Shown: positions 5,735 to 6,385 of the stretch, piece after piece
Layout: each line of letters begins with the position of its first letter
How positions within the stretch are numbered: the first letter of the stretch is position 1
NCBI GenBank assembly: GCA_022447405.1
Contig: JAKVCE010000131.1
Location: 1 to 6,385 of the forward strand
Reading direction: 5' to 3'
DNA from: Planctomycetota bacterium
GTDB taxonomy: Bacteria > Planctomycetota > UBA1135 > GCA-002686595
Length of the DNA stretch: 6,385 nucleotides
Notes under the pieces: generated by a model
The model's database searches: none
Told to the model about the DNA's origin: nothing
The model's input: only the letters and a program-made list of their open reading frames with translations
Position numbers and translations under genes: made by a program

Positions 5735-6361
5735 ATGAATCCGAACCTCGTCCTGCTACGACACGGCCAGAGCACCTGGAACCTCGAGAACCGCTTCACC
5801 GGTTGGTACGACTGCGACCTCACCGAACAGGGTGAGTCCGAAGCCCGCGCGGCCGGGGTCGAGCTGCGAGAGGCTGGGGTCGAGTTCGACTGCGTCTTCA
5901 CCTCGGTCCTCAAGCGCGCCATCCGCACGATGTGGCTGGCCCTCGAAGAGATGGACCAAGCCTGGGTACCGGTGACACGAGCTTGGGAGCTGAACGAGCG
6001 CCACTACGGCGCGCTTCAAGGGCTCAACAAGGCCGAGACCGCGGCTGAGCACGGCGAAGATCAGGTGCTGATTTGGCGCCGCAGCTTTGACGTCCCCCCG
6101 CCGCCGCTCGACAGGGAGGACGAGCGACATCCCTCTCATGACAGGCGCTACCGAGCGATTGACGCCGAGGGCAAGGTGCCGGACGCCGAGTCGCTCGCGC
6201 TCACCTTGGACCGCGTGCTCCCCTACTTCGAGGAGCACGTCGCGCCGCGCCTGCGCGCCAGGGCCGTCGGCGTCGACGACGGGGCCGACAGCGGCCGCAG
6301 GGTGACCGTGCGGGAGAACCCACCTGTCCCGCTGCGGCGCCCGCTCGCGAAAATCATGTAG
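5735..6361 (+). CDS. gpmA: 2,3-bisphosphoglycerate-dependent phosphoglycerate mutase, 3' part aberrant
   Basis: The first about 175 residues are clear dPGM: the phosphohistidine motif LLRHGQSTWN (His10), ENRFTGWYDCDLTEQGE, Arg61 in TSVLKRAIRT, the acid/base Glu88 in WELNERHYGALQGLNK, VPPPPLDREDERHPSHD, and ESLALTLDRVLPYF (152-165). The enzyme interconverts 3- and 2-phosphoglycerate in glycolysis and gluconeogenesis. After PRLRA (about 175) family likeness fails. GRRVTV (187-192) would fit the strand before the second catalytic motif, but the expected AAHGNSLRALVK is replaced by RENPPVPLRRPLAK. The frame then stops at TAG 6359-6361 with 208 residues, against about 230-250 usual. The second catalytic His is therefore absent. 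Either the gene is damaged or the sequence near the window edge contains errors. No Shine-Dalgarno sequence is seen. Family certain; intactness doubtful. Confidence 0.85.
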   Translation: MNPNLVLLRHGQSTWNLENRFTGWYDCDLTEQGESEARAAGVELREAGVEFDCVFTSVLKRAIRTMWLALEEMDQAWVPVTRAWELNERHYGALQGLNKAETAAEHGEDQVLIWRRSFDVPPPPLDREDERHPSHDRRYRAIDAEGKVPDAESLALTLDRVLPYFEEHVAPRLRARAVGVDDGADSGRRVTVRENPPVPLRRPLAKIM

Positions 6362-6385
6362 TGGTCGCCCCTGCGGCACACCCAG

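Noticed and set aside
6087..6385. Continuation of gpmA in another frame through a single frameshift
   Set aside because: Neither alternative frame restores the AAHGNS motif before the window ends; the nearest trace (VVVA, then AAH) is too weak to claim one shift.

Overview
This window is a GC-rich bacterial chromosomal segment that carries a near-complete ISC iron-sulfur cluster assembly operon on the + strand: iscR, iscS, iscU, iscA, hscB, hscA. A phosphoglycerate mutase gene (gpmA) follows. To the left are the 3' end of a probable hotdog-fold acyl-CoA thioesterase gene (+ strand) and a small zinc-ribbon protein gene (- strand), which converge tail to tail. I see no mobile element, CRISPR array, tRNA or rRNA.

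Layout: 2-181 thioesterase C-terminus; 186-416 (-) zinc-ribbon protein; 417-676 the only sizeable intergenic region, which must hold the start signals of both the minus-strand gene and the isc operon; 677-5694 six isc genes with gaps of 17, 52, -4 (ATGA overlap), 15 and 12 bases; 5695-5734 spacer; 5735 to the end gpmA, whose 3' part does not read as a normal enzyme.

The operon should work as one pathway. IscS takes sulfur from cysteine and passes it to the scaffold IscU, where the cluster is built. The Hsp70 HscA and its J-protein HscB then release the cluster by acting on the LPPVK motif of IscU, and the A-type carrier IscA helps to deliver it. IscR, an Rrf2-family regulator, probably controls the operon. 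A near-perfect dyad just upstream of iscR is the best operator candidate. The fdx and iscX genes that follow hscA in Escherichia coli are not present here.

The most notable points are: an HscB with an N-terminal four-cysteine zinc-ribbon-like segment and an HPD-Tyr-Phe motif, resembling eukaryotic HSC20 more than E. coli HscB; an IscR with only two of the three usual cluster cysteines and a lengthened loop between them; a gpmA that loses the second catalytic histidine motif and stops early next to the window edge; and the lack of fdx. The system itself is known, so I do not claim a wholly new one.

Organism: the proteobacterial-type ISC operon, the GC-rich codons and the strong preference for CTC as leucine codon fit a GC-rich proteobacterium or a lineage such as Myxococcota. 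This is an inference of low confidence, since no marker gene in the window settles it.
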